Below are positions 9,240-21,023 of a stretch of 64,000 nt of DNA, piece by piece; position 1 is the stretch's first letter, and each line of letters starts with the position of its first letter. The position numbers were made by a program, and so were the translations under genes. The notes beneath the pieces are model-generated. The model worked only from the letters and a program-made list of their open reading frames with translations, did no database searches and had not been told where the DNA came from. The DNA lies in contig NC_067207.1 in NCBI RefSeq assembly GCF_026262505.1, forward strand, positions 25,822,082 to 25,886,081, written 5' to 3'. This DNA is from Trichomonas vaginalis G3. Its lineage: Eukaryota; Parabasalia; Trichomonadida; Trichomonadidae.

Positions 9240-11917
9240 ATTTCTTTGTTTATTTATAAAAATGGGCTTATAGATCTAATAACTTTCGAATAAGCATACA
9301 AACAGTTTTCTAGTTGATTGTACCAGATGCTTTTGTCCAACTACTCTTGCAAATTGTTGTCAAAAATTTTATTGTTTCATAAAGATGGTCCGCAATAGCA
9401 ACATATTTAAATCTGATGATTTTTGATCAAATTTTGATTTATTTTGGAGGAAATTCTAAAAATTTTGAAAGTCCGCCATAACTTTAATGGTACTATTTCA
9501 GCGTGTACAATGAATACAAAAATTCTAAGAGTGCCACATAAAATAGTACTTTAGACTTGAGTTAATGCTACCAAGCAAATGTTAAAAAGATGACTTTAGT
9601 GTTTTGATAATCAAAGATTAAAATCATTATTGTCTAAATCAATAATCATAACGACAGAAGTTAATGTTTTTTCATAAGTGCTTTAAATCCACTTTTAAAA
9701 GTATACCTCAAAAATCAAAATATCAAAAAAAAATTGGCCGATAGGTTTGGCTTTAATTTTTGTCTGCTTTTATGATTTGATATGGATGTTATAATTTTAA
9801 AAGTTGAGCCAAATTCACCAATAGATTTTTGAGATTTGCAAATACTCAATAATTTTCAGCGTGTTATCTTTTATTAAAAGAACTATTTGGTTTCAGTATC
9901 ATATAAATTGATATTGACTTTCTATTTGAACCTTCATTTAGCTAATGATTTAATAATACAGATTTCATCTAGTCCTTATAAGAGAATTTTGAATTTGTTA
10001 TAATAAAAAAACAAACAGATATAGCTTACACTTCTATAATAAAGATACCTTTTATAGAAATCAGTATGAAATGTTTTTTGGCTTATTGGAAGCATATCAG
10101 ACATAATCGCCATAATCAAAAAATCTATATACCCAATAAGTAATAAATTTGTCGATATAGATTTTCCATAAAATTAGTTTTTAGTCTGATCTTAAAATAA
10201 ATTTAATTTTTTATAAAAAAAATCACATTTAAAAGTACCTTTTTAGTAGCTCGAAATCCTGTTGGTGGATTTGGGGCGTACTTCAAAATTCGCTTTTCTT
10301 CTACATATGCAAGCTATATTTAGGGCTGTACAAGATTTAAAAAAACATTGCCGGGTTACCGTAGAGGCCTAAAAAAATCGCGCCTCGGCGGCAAGCCGCC
10401 TCGGCATTAAGAATGCGCATCTAAATTTTTATATGTCCTTCTTTCTTTTATTTTTCCCTTCCCTTTCTTTTCTTTTTCTTTTTTTTCCCTCCTCTTGCTC
10501 TCATTTACCTTTTTTTTCCTTTTCTCATCATTTTTCAAAATTTTAAATTTTTATCAAAAATCTTGCCTATAAAAGCAGACTATGGAACCTTTTAATGCCT
10601 CTTAATCAATATTATACAGCATAAAGCATATTAAATGAAAGTAATTACGTATAAATTTATTTTATTATCTTATTTATTAATTCTTTAGCATGTATTGTTT
10701 AATATTAACTTTTCTGTACATTAAATATGATATCTCCAAAGTATGAATGCCTTGTAACGAAACGAAAACTTAATTTTATGTTGAATATTTGTCACAAACA
10801 TTAGATTATTAAAATATATGTTGGATATCCCTTAGTATGAGACTTCATGACTCTTGTAGTCTAACGTGAGCTTTGGATTGCAAGCTCTGTGGTTAACGAA
10901 CATAAATTAATTGTAAAGTTTTCAAAATTTTTCATCGTTTCTATCAGCATCTATTTTTCCTTTAAAATAATATATTTGTATGAATACAATATTTAGTAAT
11001 TTTTTTATTTCCCATAATTTCATTCAAAATTTCAGAAAAAATTAATTTCTATTCAATATTATTTCAGCTTCAAAACACTTCATTCTTATAGATGTTGATT
11101 CAATAAAGTGTGATACTCAATGTCTTATTTCAATGAAAATTGTTCTGCAAATTTATTTCACTTTTGACCTCACTTTTTCCGTAATTCAATTTTTTACTTT
11201 TAATATTTTAGATCTTCATAATATCATTTGAAAAATTAACCATATAAAAAAATCAAGTTAACAATTCACTTTTTCCGTAATTCAAAAATCAAAAATATAA
11301 ATAATATATCTTTTTATCAAATATTATTATTATATTCTATGAAAAATGAGGTCCGGAAATTTTGCGGATTCCCGTAACTCAATTTTACGGAAAAAGTGCA
11401 GTAAACTATTCAAAATACGGAAAAATTGGTGTAAACTAATGATTTTACGGTAAAATCACGGAAAGTCCCGGAAGAATATATGTGCCTATATGAAATTATA
11501 CAAAAATGAATCAAACGCATTTTAAAAGATTGTTCTTGTATTATAAATGCTATTCGCAGATTTATTAGTTGAAGAAAATTACCAAATTTTTGCCGATTTA
11601 CAAAAAATGATTTACAAAGCATATTTTTATAAGGCTTTAAAAATCTTTAAAATGTGACCGGTGACGGAAATCCATGGTAACCAACCGCGGTTCCCGTTTG
11701 GAATGCCATAGCTATATTTTAAATATGGAGCAAATCGGATCGGCGAAAGGAGTTTAGTTACCTTTATTTCCAATTCGATTTTTGCATGACCATTAGCAAG
11801 ATTGTGAATTCATAGCTTTCATTACTTGCCGAATCAAATTGTGGTTTTTCTGAAATCTCGTTTTCCAATAAAAATAAACCAGATTTTTTTTTGCCGTCAA
11901 AAAGCAATTTTTATTTT
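9240..11917. other. Long intergenic region with GC island and short dispersed repeats
   Basis: 2.7 kb with no supportable gene. It contains a GC-rich island (10379-10405) in which GCCTCGGC occurs twice around the palindrome GGCGGCAAGCCGCC (10387-10400). A C/T-rich tract follows (about 10437-10525). The 19-mer beginning CACTTTTTCCG occurs at 11171 and 11267, with an inverted partial copy at 11385-11398. A TATAAAAG sequence lies near 10567. These may be remnants of mobile DNA; none is identified. Confidence 0.45.
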
Positions 11918-14900
11918 ATGACTTCTCCTCAATCTGAATACTGCAACATTGTTTTCAATCAACTATTTAAGACAGAAACAAAAGAAATATCACAGCCTAA
12001 AGTAGATTTTGCTAAAAGTTCGGATTCACAACAAAATTTCGAATTTAATAATTTAGATCTCATGACATCAGCTTTAATGGCTGTATCATCATTACCTGAT
12101 GACAATGAAGCAAATAAATTCACTACAATACTCCAAACGAATATTATGAAAAAAACAAATTTGATAACGGATCGTTCTGAATGGGATATACCATTCATCA
12201 TTTATTTAATGGACAAAATACCGCATTCCATAAATTATTCCGAAATTCCTCTCTCATGTATGCCAATAATAACAATACTCTCACAACTTTACTCTCTTAC
12301 AATCTATAAGAACATGGATCGAATAAATGCAATTGTTAATACGATTTCCTACCAAGTATCACACGATTACTCTCATATTTCTCGACTTGTTTTTTCCGCC
12401 ATGTTAAAAATGCATATTTTGCAGCCAACACATGCAGAATCGGTCACAAATAAGTATATAGGAGTACTCTTCCGATCAATATTCGAATATCTCTTCTTTA
12501 TTCCAAATACTTCGAAATTTTTCTTGATTTCAACAACAGAAACAGCGGAAAAACAAGACTACAAGCAAATATTATATACATACTTACACTCTACACTGCC
12601 AAAATTCACTCTTTGCTATCAAGTTCGAACAAATGAAAAATTTATTTGGGAAGATGCAGAATTAGCAGACTTATACTTACTAGCTATTGAATCTTTCCAA
12701 GATTACGTATTCCAACCTACAAATTCATTGCTCAAACTACCAGATTTGTATCTGATCTACGCTTTTACACTTTCTATTGGTCTGGAGCATAAAATTCACT
12801 TCACCACATTCCAGAGCCACATTAGAATCCTCACAAAAAATATTCCGACCAAGAAAAAACTTACAGGTGCTTACAGCCAGTTGTGGATAATTTACATGGC
12901 TGGTTTGCTGCATACTTACATGGTTACTGATAGGAATCATACTTCCCATATATATCTTCAAGAAGATGCCACTTCTTTCTCAAGAAATATTTATAATAAT
13001 TACGGAATGAAGTTGCGATGGGGAGAATCCATTGATTCATTCGATAGTTGCTTCAAGGAGTACGGTCATCACTTCGCTTATACGATTCTCGAAGAATTTT
13101 CTGAGATAGAAAATCAATTTGTTGAATATTCAAAGGTTTTAGCGAAGGATACAGTTCAGTTCTATCAGGATATCGTTAACAATGTCGATATTATCAACAA
13201 ATCCTATGAAAATTCAAAGAATTTACTCAAAGATGTCAAAAAACAAATTAAACAGTCAGAACAACCTTCAAATGTACCAGAACTTCATTACAAACTATTT
13301 AATAGAGTTTATCCTAATAATTTAAGAAATATATTTGTAGAAGATAAGAAATTCAACGAAAAACAAGAAGAAAAACCAGCAGATTACACAGAATTTCTCA
13401 AACAAAGGGCTTCTCCAGTTGAAAAAGAGACAACAGATCAAAGAAAAGACAAAAACATCAAATTAAGAATTCCTGCTAAACTTGTGAAGCTAAACAAGGC
13501 ATACGATGGTGTCTTTACTGTTACTAATGAAGCCATTCTCTTTGATTACTCGAAAAAGTTAAGAATAATTTTAGATGATATAAATGGAGTTTATTTCAGG
13601 ACATTTTTATTATTAAATACCGCAATTGAAGTATTTACACGTGATTATCATGCTTACTTCTTTGATTTCGCTCCAGGAAACAGACAATCAGTTATTGAAG
13701 CGATTTTAACTTCAAACAATCGAATTCCTTTTGTTCAGACATCGGATAATGACATAAAGAAGCGTATTGTTGATGTCCAAGAGAAATGGTGCGGCGGACA
13801 AATGACTAATTTTGATTATATCCTTAATTTGAACATTTTAGCCGGAAGATCATACAACGATGTTTGCCAGTATCCTATTTTCCCATGGGTTATCAAGGAT
13901 TTCGACTCCCAATCCTTGGATCTCAATGCAATTGACACTTACAGAGATTTGACCCAAAGAATCCAAAAATGTGACATTTTTATTTCGCCACAATTTGTTT
14001 TGCGAAATCTTGATTTCAAAAACGATTGTGATATTAACGAACTATGGGAATCCCAGAAAACAGAATTAATTCCTGAATATTTTTACATGTCAGAAATTTT
14101 GACAAACCAAAAATTACCGAAATGGGCACAAAACTCCTCAGATTTCATCACTAAAAACAGAATGGCACTGGAAAGCCCTTATGTCACAGCAAAACTCAAT
14201 AACTGGATCGATACAATCTTCGGAATAACATCGAGATTAAACACTGACCAAATATTTTTCGAAGAAGTTTTAACCGAGGAAGTAAAAAGTGACAAAGGGA
14301 AGTTGACTGAAATTCAAGAGTTTATTTCACAAAACGGACAAGGCTGTAAGAAGTTATTTACAGAGAAACATCCATTCAAGAGGATGATCAATCCACCGTT
14401 TACTCCTTGTCCAAGAACTATTTCTGTTTTCTATGAATTTTCGAGTTCCCCTGTTTTAGTTTTGGACCATTTCGACCAAAACACAGTTAGAGTTGTCTCC
14501 CAGGACTTAACTGTAATGACGTACTCTTCGAAATCTCTCTCTTTAACAAAGAACAAACTCGAAACTCGTTACCAAATAAAACAAAACGAATTTTCGACGG
14601 TTTGCCTAAAAAGTGACAAAATTATTTGGTCACTTCCCTTTGATGCTGGTTTCAACGTTACAGATAACAACAATGAGACTAAACTGATGCCGAGGATACA
14701 CAATGACATGGTTACTGCTATTTCCGTTGACAAAAACATTGTTTTAATTGGAAATTCAGATAAAAAAGTGTCAATTTGGAAAAATGAAGAATTTATTTAC
14801 GGAGAAGATGCGCATGACAGCAAAGTAACATGTGTATCATTGCTAGTAGAGAATGACATGGCAGTTAGTTGTTCAAAGAAAGGAGAAATCATGTTGTCGA

Positions 14901-15301
14901 TGATTTCTAATGGAAAGAAAGTGAAAAAGATTAAGGAGAACAAAGGAACTCCAATATTCTGTCGTATGATGCATGGTGGATATGTATTCGTTGCTTTTAA
15001 TAACGAGAATATGTCTTCTTTGGCTTTGTACGATATTAACTTGAAATTAATCACATCTTTCGCAACGAAAGAGAAATTTGAGTGCGTAAATGTCTTCGAA
15101 TGGAATGCTGGCTCGTCATTTGCTGTTTTCACCCTTAAAAACAGTAAACTCGCTATTGTTCATATGCCAATGGGCAAATTAGTTTGGTCTAAGGACTCTA
15201 TTGACTTCAATGTGACGGCAATAGATTATATAGCTGAATTTAATCTTGTCTTGTTCGGAACAAAACAAGGAAAAGTAATGACTTTAGCTCTTTTTGATTG
15301 A
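11918..15301 (+). CDS. BEACH-domain protein with C-terminal WD40-like repeats
   Basis: 1127 residues from ATG 11918 (the open frame starts at a TTG 27 bp earlier). A long helical N-terminal region is followed by a PH-like domain (about 515-600), a BEACH domain (about 625-775; FDYILNLNILAGRSYNDVCQYP, FPWVI, then ELIPEYFYMSEIL, ALESPYV and WIDTIFG) and a WD40-like propeller (about 830-1127, e.g. IHNDMVTAISVD, SCSKKGEIM). BEACH-WD40 proteins are scaffolds in vesicle traffic, lysosome-related organelles and autophagy. The usual middle of BEACH, containing the HYGTHYS-type and LEPF motifs, is missing: only about 40 residues join the two recognisable halves. It may be a divergent family member or an internal deletion. 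It is followed 131 bp later by a same-strand gene. Confidence 0.85.
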   Translation: MTSPQSEYCNIVFNQLFKTETKEISQPKVDFAKSSDSQQNFEFNNLDLMTSALMAVSSLPDDNEANKFTTILQTNIMKKTNLITDRSEWDIPFIIYLMDKIPHSINYSEIPLSCMPIITILSQLYSLTIYKNMDRINAIVNTISYQVSHDYSHISRLVFSAMLKMHILQPTHAESVTNKYIGVLFRSIFEYLFFIPNTSKFFLISTTETAEKQDYKQILYTYLHSTLPKFTLCYQVRTNEKFIWEDAELADLYLLAIESFQDYVFQPTNSLLKLPDLYLIYAFTLSIGLEHKIHFTTFQSHIRILTKNIPTKKKLTGAYSQLWIIYMAGLLHTYMVTDRNHTSHIYLQEDATSFSRNIYNNYGMKLRWGESIDSFDSCFKEYGHHFAYTILEEFSEIENQFVEYSKVLAKDTVQFYQDIVNNVDIINKSYENSKNLLKDVKKQIKQSEQPSNVPELHYKLFNRVYPNNLRNIFVEDKKFNEKQEEKPADYTEFLKQRASPVEKETTDQRKDKNIKLRIPAKLVKLNKAYDGVFTVTNEAILFDYSKKLRIILDDINGVYFRTFLLLNTAIEVFTRDYHAYFFDFAPGNRQSVIEAILTSNNRIPFVQTSDNDIKKRIVDVQEKWCGGQMTNFDYILNLNILAGRSYNDVCQYPIFPWVIKDFDSQSLDLNAIDTYRDLTQRIQKCDIFISPQFVLRNLDFKNDCDINELWESQKTELIPEYFYMSEILTNQKLPKWAQNSSDFITKNRMALESPYVTAKLNNWIDTIFGITSRLNTDQIFFEEVLTEEVKSDKGKLTEIQEFISQNGQGCKKLFTEKHPFKRMINPPFTPCPRTISVFYEFSSSPVLVLDHFDQNTVRVVSQDLTVMTYSSKSLSLTKNKLETRYQIKQNEFSTVCLKSDKIIWSLPFDAGFNVTDNNNETKLMPRIHNDMVTAISVDKNIVLIGNSDKKVSIWKNEEFIYGEDAHDSKVTCVSLLVENDMAVSCSKKGEIMLSMISNGKKVKKIKENKGTPIFCRMMHGGYVFVAFNNENMSSLALYDINLKLITSFATKEKFECVNVFEWNAGSSFAVFTLKNSKLAIVHMPMGKLVWSKDSIDFNVTAIDYIAEFNLVLFGTKQGKVMTLALFD

Positions 15302-15432
15302 AATTTGTTTTTTTATATGAAAAAAAAAGTGAAAAATATCTTTACTGATATTGGCACTTTTTTGTGTTTACAAAAATTTTAGAATGTAAAAGTGACAAAA
15401 TTTTCCGTTGAAGATTTTTTTTGAAAATTCAA

Positions 15433-17067
15433 ATGACGTTTATTCACCCTAAATCTAAACATTCTAAGAATATTATTCAGGAGTATTATCCTCATGTTGA
15501 GCTACCTGATAGTATTCCATGTCCAATTCCACTTCCAAATGAATATTTGAAGATGGGAATTCCAATGGATCAGAATGAGATACAAGAAAACAATGCTTTC
15601 ATCATAGATGGAAGTGATGATGAGAATGAAGCTAGTTTACCTACAAATCCTTCAATAGATGACAAAAACAAAAATAAATTAACAGAAAACGATATCAATC
15701 AAGGAAATTATCCATTGAAGAAGAAATCAAAGCAAGTACAGAATATAAAACGTCGCAAATTTAAACCAGCAATGATAAGAAAGACGGAACAAGAAAATGA
15801 AAGCGATAGTGATTCATTAATGCAAGTAGAAACAATACAGAAACTACCAAATGAGTCAGATCTTGACTTATCTTTGATGGAAACTGGCCCTCAAAAGAAA
15901 CAAAAAGATTGGAAGAAGAAAACTCAATTACAGAGGCCAAAACCCGTATCGCCAACAAAAATTGATGATATACCAGAGCTTAAAGAAGAAATGGAAGAAG
16001 AAAAACCAAAAATTAATGAAGTTGATTGGAATTCAAAGGAACAACCAAAACAAACTGTTATTATTATTAAACCACCAGAGCCAATATCCGAAACTCACGA
16101 CACTCCTAAGATTCCTTTGCAAATTCGTCCTCCATCAGCTGATAAACCAATGCCATCGTTGCCAAGGACACATGCGGCGGCTATTAATCCAAGACTCTTA
16201 AAGGCAAGACCAAAACCGCCAACTTTACTAGCAAATGTCAGAGCTCCAGAGAATCCAGAGTGCGAAAGGCCTTTAAGTGCTCCAGATAATGAAAGAATGC
16301 CAGTATATGTAAGACCAGGACAAAGACCAGCATCATATTCCTCTCAAAACCAAGAACCAGTGAAAATTGAAATAAAATCAGAAAATAAGCCGGAAGAAAA
16401 GAAAGAAGAAGAGAAGAAGCCACAAATAGAATTTGTTGAACCAGATAATGAGAACGTAATTGCAAAAGGATCAACAGATCAAATAGAATACATTTTATCT
16501 TCAAAGAAACTTTCACAAGGGAAGAGGAAGAAAGAGGAGAAGACCCACTACACAGTATCATTCGAATCAAAGATGCATCTTGGAATGGTAAGAAATTACG
16601 TTCGAATTTTTGAAAATTGTGAACCTTTGTTTAGTTTGAAGACTAAGAAGACGAAAGAAGATAAAGAAATTGCTGTATGCAAAGGACATGATGCACACAT
16701 CAATTCGTCAAATAAAGATGGAATTATCATTGTTGCGAATAATGCAACAGATTTCTCATTGAGAGAAGGTTCAAACATAGGAACAGAACTTGTTACAGTT
16801 CGTACAAACCTTCCTGATGGAAAATCTAAATCAAGAAACAGAATTTTCGTTCATAATCTTGAAAATTCAAAAGCTTCAGTGGGATTAACTGGGTTCGTTG
16901 AAGAAAACCAAATTAATAAGATGTCTTTCAAAGATGGACATGATAATATATGGATTAAATTGACATTTTTAGGATCAAATACAATTAATGCTGAATGCAA
17001 TAAGTATATTGATCCAATGAGATGCTTAACTATTTGTTTCGCTCTATTCACGGCTAAGGATGACTGA
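15433..17067 (+). CDS. Possible Tubby-like C-terminal domain protein
   Basis: 544 residues from ATG 15433 (the frame opens at TTG 15421). Residues 1-340 are charged, Pro-rich and low complexity with KKxK clusters, probably disordered. The last 190 residues form a folded domain starting near ILSSKKLSQGKRKK, with HYTVSFESKMHLGM, RNYVRIFENCEPLF, and ending with …CNKYIDPMRCLTICFALF. That order (strand, conserved basic loop, final hydrophobic helix in a barrel) resembles the Tubby C-terminal phosphoinositide-binding barrel, but identity is low. Tubby-like proteins bind PI(4,5)P2 and act in membrane or cilium trafficking, which would suit a flagellate. Assignment is tentative. Confidence 0.5.
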   Translation: MTFIHPKSKHSKNIIQEYYPHVELPDSIPCPIPLPNEYLKMGIPMDQNEIQENNAFIIDGSDDENEASLPTNPSIDDKNKNKLTENDINQGNYPLKKKSKQVQNIKRRKFKPAMIRKTEQENESDSDSLMQVETIQKLPNESDLDLSLMETGPQKKQKDWKKKTQLQRPKPVSPTKIDDIPELKEEMEEEKPKINEVDWNSKEQPKQTVIIIKPPEPISETHDTPKIPLQIRPPSADKPMPSLPRTHAAAINPRLLKARPKPPTLLANVRAPENPECERPLSAPDNERMPVYVRPGQRPASYSSQNQEPVKIEIKSENKPEEKKEEEKKPQIEFVEPDNENVIAKGSTDQIEYILSSKKLSQGKRKKEEKTHYTVSFESKMHLGMVRNYVRIFENCEPLFSLKTKKTKEDKEIAVCKGHDAHINSSNKDGIIIVANNATDFSLREGSNIGTELVTVRTNLPDGKSKSRNRIFVHNLENSKASVGLTGFVEENQINKMSFKDGHDNIWIKLTFLGSNTINAECNKYIDPMRCLTICFALFTAKDD

Positions 17068-17687
17068 ATTGTCCACTTTTGTTTTGTTTTGTATTTTAAT
17101 AAATATTATTTCTATATTGTTTAATTTATAATTCATAGCATAGCCTTATTCTTCTTTAATCTCAATATATCAATTAGTATTTTTTGTGAAATCTTCAACT
17201 TGTCAAGATATTCAAAATTCATTCTTTCATGTGAAGAAATAAAATGTCTAATTTCTCTACATTAACTGTGTACACTGCATTGATATTATATTACAGCATT
17301 AAATTCTTCTATTGTCATTGTTTTTGACCTTATTGGATTCTTTTGAGAATATATTTTCACAGTTTTTCGTTGTTTTTCATTTAAAAATTGATATTACTTT
17401 ATAATAGGCAATGAATAATAAAGAGGCTCATAAAAAATAAATAAAATTTGACACTTTTTGTAAAGAAATATTATAATAGGAAATTAATATACATTTAATA
17501 ATAAGTAGATTTTTTAATTATATTTTTGAAAGTGTATTATTTTCTGAACTTTACATTTAAATTATGCATAAAATCTGTTGATAAAAATGAACATAAAATA
17601 TTATCTACTGATAATATGATATAAATCTAGATTTTTTATTTTCTTCAATTTAGCGAGGCAGTTTTAAGAAGGATTGAATATTGTTTC
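17068..17687. other. Intergenic, no gene seen
   Basis: Very AT-rich gap between two same-strand genes. TGACACTTTTTG occurs at 17449, about 240 bp before the next ATG. Nothing else is supportable. Confidence 0.45.
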
Positions 17688-20336
17688 ATGCCAGTTTCAT
17701 CTCCTGAACTCATTGGAGCAATAAGCAATGCTATAACTAGTACAGAATGTACTGCGCCTTCAGTTACAGTACAATACACTGCTTATTCTCTTGGCGCTTC
17801 AATTATTAAACCAATGGTTGTACAAATGAAATGGGACAAACCGATTTTGGAACTAAATTCACAAATTCTATCTGAAATGGTTTTGAATTATGCAATAGTT
17901 TACGGAATCCCTACAGTCAAAAATCATCCAGATAAAATTGTTCAGTATATTACTAGCGGTGCTGCTGTTACACTATATTTCAAGCTACTTGCAAGACTTC
18001 TTGAGGATATTGATGTCGTTATTAATGATACAAATCTAATTTTATACGAATTTTTCCAGAAAAAGATCCCATCTGACGTGATTTTTAATGGATTGAAGAA
18101 TATTCGTGAATATGCAGATAATATGTCCGAAATTTGTCAGTATGCAGACATGGAAATTGCTATTTTGCCTTCCGAATTCCAAATTACACAAACCTTTGAC
18201 AGGTTTAAAGCAGTAATTGATAATATCAATACACTTTGTAAGTTAATTGAAACAATTATCAATACATATCTTAGAAATCCCCAACAGGTTGTCAATTATC
18301 AAGTTCAATATGAAAAATTGCATGAAATTACATCAACGAATGTCCCTGTATTTACGAGATTGTTTTCTTACCTCGCTGATCAAGCAAGTTCCCAATATAC
18401 ACCAGTTTTTGAAGAAAATGAATTTAATAGCTTCTGCAATTATCTTAAATCGCTGAATGATATTGTATCTAAGGTAGTTTTAGTAACTTTCAAGATTACA
18501 AAGTACAATCCTCCATCATTTCCTGCAATTCAACAAATATTGGATCAATTACTTGTCAGATTTTCGATCATTACTATTAAAATGACCAGTTTAATGAGAT
18601 TCAGAGGTGATTACAACGACGACATAGAAGAAGTCGAAAAGGCTTACAAAGAAATTGGTCAAACTATCAAATCTCTTTATGATTCATTAACGCAGACATT
18701 GGCCACGATTCCTGCTCCAAGTAGTGTCCTCATTGGAAAGCGATTGAATGAGACTTTTGAAACTTTGGCACAATTATTAAGTCCATTAACTCAAAAACTC
18801 AATTCAGTTGAGGAATCGATACACTCTGACCCTAGGTCATCTGTGTTCCAATTCCACAGTAAGTCTTTTGAGACAGAGCTCGTAAGAAAAGCTCATCCAT
18901 TTATCAAAGCTCAAATCTTGTTGACATGGAACTTATTTAACTATCAAATCCCTATTGAACAAGTTATAACTGAATGTTACAATGTCGAAAGCTTCTTCCA
19001 GAGCTTCAATGAAGCGATATCAAAGTTCATTTCCGAATCTAACAATACACATCTTCAAAAACGCTACGGAAGACAAAGAGCGAACATATTCTACGAATAT
19101 ACACAGTTTGTTCAGTCTCTCTACAATCTCCAGCAAGATATTAAAAGTACTTCTGTCAGATCTTTCGTTGCAATGTGCAGCATCAAACTTATCTTTGCTC
19201 TTTGTTCATTGGACAACGATCAAGTCATCGAAGATGCTTTGGATGCCCTTAGAAAAGGCCTTGCAGTTAAGAATGCGATGATTTATTCTGAAGAAAAGAA
19301 CACAGTTGTAAAATTGCTTGAAACAGTTTCAGTTTATGTAAATCCTGCTGATAAACTTGCTCAAACAATTTTGGCCATTTCTATCAAGATGATCATTGAA
19401 TCTGCAGATAAGATCCCTCAAGACATTCAACCAGAAGATTACGAAAAAGTCACCCATGTATTAGACCAAAATTACAACATTGGATTAGCAATGAGCGCGA
19501 TACAAACATCTATTCCAAAAACATCTCAAACCCAATCTTTGTTGTCACAGCTTGACATCTACTCCCAGATTTTCATGAAGTTCAGTCATGGCTACAGAGT
19601 TGCAATAATGATGCAGACTGCTCATGAAGGGGAAACATTGATGAGAGCAATGACGCAAATGTTGACATCATTGAATAACACAGGTGAGAAAACGAAAGCA
19701 TTAAGAGAAAGTGCTTCAGATTGTGTTGCATCATTGAAGAATGTTTTGTCGAAGCCGCCTCCTTACGGTGTTTTTTACAGAAACTACATGACAGATATGT
19801 TCAAACTGATTACTTCTGCTTATAAAGAAGTAACTCAAATGACTTGGGAATTCGAGCAAATATTTGTTGATTCAAATGATTCGGCAAATATAAGAAATTC
19901 AATTATGACATGCAACAAATGCGTTGAAAATGTGATTAAAACAATGCCATTTGTTCACAGATTATTCCATGAGAATCGTTTAGAAGTTCCTGCTTTGTCT
20001 GGTGTTATTGCAAAGGATTCGATTGAGAAATGCATTCAGCAGATAAAGCACTTGCAGAGTGATCCTGTTCAGAACTATGTTTCGGCTTTCAACACTGTGA
20101 TCAAACTCATTGAAACATCTTATGATATAGGAACATTCACAGGATTTAAGAATATTGCAAATTCCCTCAAACAAAATGCAGAGCTTTTGGATTCTGTTGC
20201 AACAAGAATCGCTTTAAGTGGCGGTACTGTTAACGAAGACATTAAACTCGCTCTTAAGGGTGTTGAAGAAGCACAAAAGAGATTAATTCCGATATGTGAA
20301 GCTCTTGAATTCGAATTAGTTAGTATGCAAAAATAA
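17688..20336 (+). CDS. Large all-helical protein, unknown
   Basis: 882 residues from ATG 17688. Almost entirely alpha-helical with regular hydrophobic spacing and few glycines, and no signal peptide or transmembrane segment. Long amphipathic helices with Ala/Ser/Thr positions are reminiscent of talin/vinculin-type helical bundles or HEAT-like rods, so a cytoskeletal or scaffold role is possible. I see no diagnostic motif and give no name. Coding quality is high throughout, so this is a real gene. It is flanked by long AT-rich gaps. Confidence 0.75.
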   Translation: MPVSSPELIGAISNAITSTECTAPSVTVQYTAYSLGASIIKPMVVQMKWDKPILELNSQILSEMVLNYAIVYGIPTVKNHPDKIVQYITSGAAVTLYFKLLARLLEDIDVVINDTNLILYEFFQKKIPSDVIFNGLKNIREYADNMSEICQYADMEIAILPSEFQITQTFDRFKAVIDNINTLCKLIETIINTYLRNPQQVVNYQVQYEKLHEITSTNVPVFTRLFSYLADQASSQYTPVFEENEFNSFCNYLKSLNDIVSKVVLVTFKITKYNPPSFPAIQQILDQLLVRFSIITIKMTSLMRFRGDYNDDIEEVEKAYKEIGQTIKSLYDSLTQTLATIPAPSSVLIGKRLNETFETLAQLLSPLTQKLNSVEESIHSDPRSSVFQFHSKSFETELVRKAHPFIKAQILLTWNLFNYQIPIEQVITECYNVESFFQSFNEAISKFISESNNTHLQKRYGRQRANIFYEYTQFVQSLYNLQQDIKSTSVRSFVAMCSIKLIFALCSLDNDQVIEDALDALRKGLAVKNAMIYSEEKNTVVKLLETVSVYVNPADKLAQTILAISIKMIIESADKIPQDIQPEDYEKVTHVLDQNYNIGLAMSAIQTSIPKTSQTQSLLSQLDIYSQIFMKFSHGYRVAIMMQTAHEGETLMRAMTQMLTSLNNTGEKTKALRESASDCVASLKNVLSKPPPYGVFYRNYMTDMFKLITSAYKEVTQMTWEFEQIFVDSNDSANIRNSIMTCNKCVENVIKTMPFVHRLFHENRLEVPALSGVIAKDSIEKCIQQIKHLQSDPVQNYVSAFNTVIKLIETSYDIGTFTGFKNIANSLKQNAELLDSVATRIALSGGTVNEDIKLALKGVEEAQKRLIPICEALEFELVSMQK

Positions 20337-21023
20337 CTAAATTTTTTATAAATATCTATTTTCTTCATACTATTTATTTACAAGTATTTGCTTTATAAGC
20401 TGAGTTCAACTTCTCTTCATACAAAGGGGAAAAAATGGTCTTTGTCATGTTTACATTAAGATTTCAATTGTAATTAAGATTTTGTGCATCTATTGTATTG
20501 ATATTAACAATGAAGTCGATATTTAAACATATTTTTAGATTTTGAGACAATATTTTGGGAGTATTTTTATTGTTGTCTGGTGGTTTTATACGACTCCAAA
20601 TATCATGCGTGTTTACACAATATGTATATAGATGGAATTGATGTTCTTCCTTTATTTAGGTACCAAAACATGCTTGTAAAATCTGTTTTTTAGACGACAA
20701 TGATAATTTTGTCACTTTTTCCAGACGACATTAAAACATCCTCATATTTTGGTCTATAATATTCTAATTTATGTTTTCATTGATCTAATCCACAATGTTT
20801 AACGAATACATAACTAATAAATTTCATTTCACGCATAATTATTGTTTCATCATGTTGGAAAGTTTGATAATTCAAATTGTGTGTTAAAAATGCTTGAAGT
20901 ATCGATGTTTCTTTATTGCTGTGCATTTTGTATGTTAAAATCATATTCTAAGCGCCTTATTTCAATTTAATTTGGGAAATTATTTAAAAAATTAAAAATT
21001 ATTATAAAAAATATTTAGTATTA
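20337..21023. other. Convergent intergenic region, no gene seen
   Basis: AT-rich gap between convergent genes. I see no ORF, repeat or RNA gene. A TTTTGTCACTTTTTCC string occurs near 20709. Confidence 0.45.
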
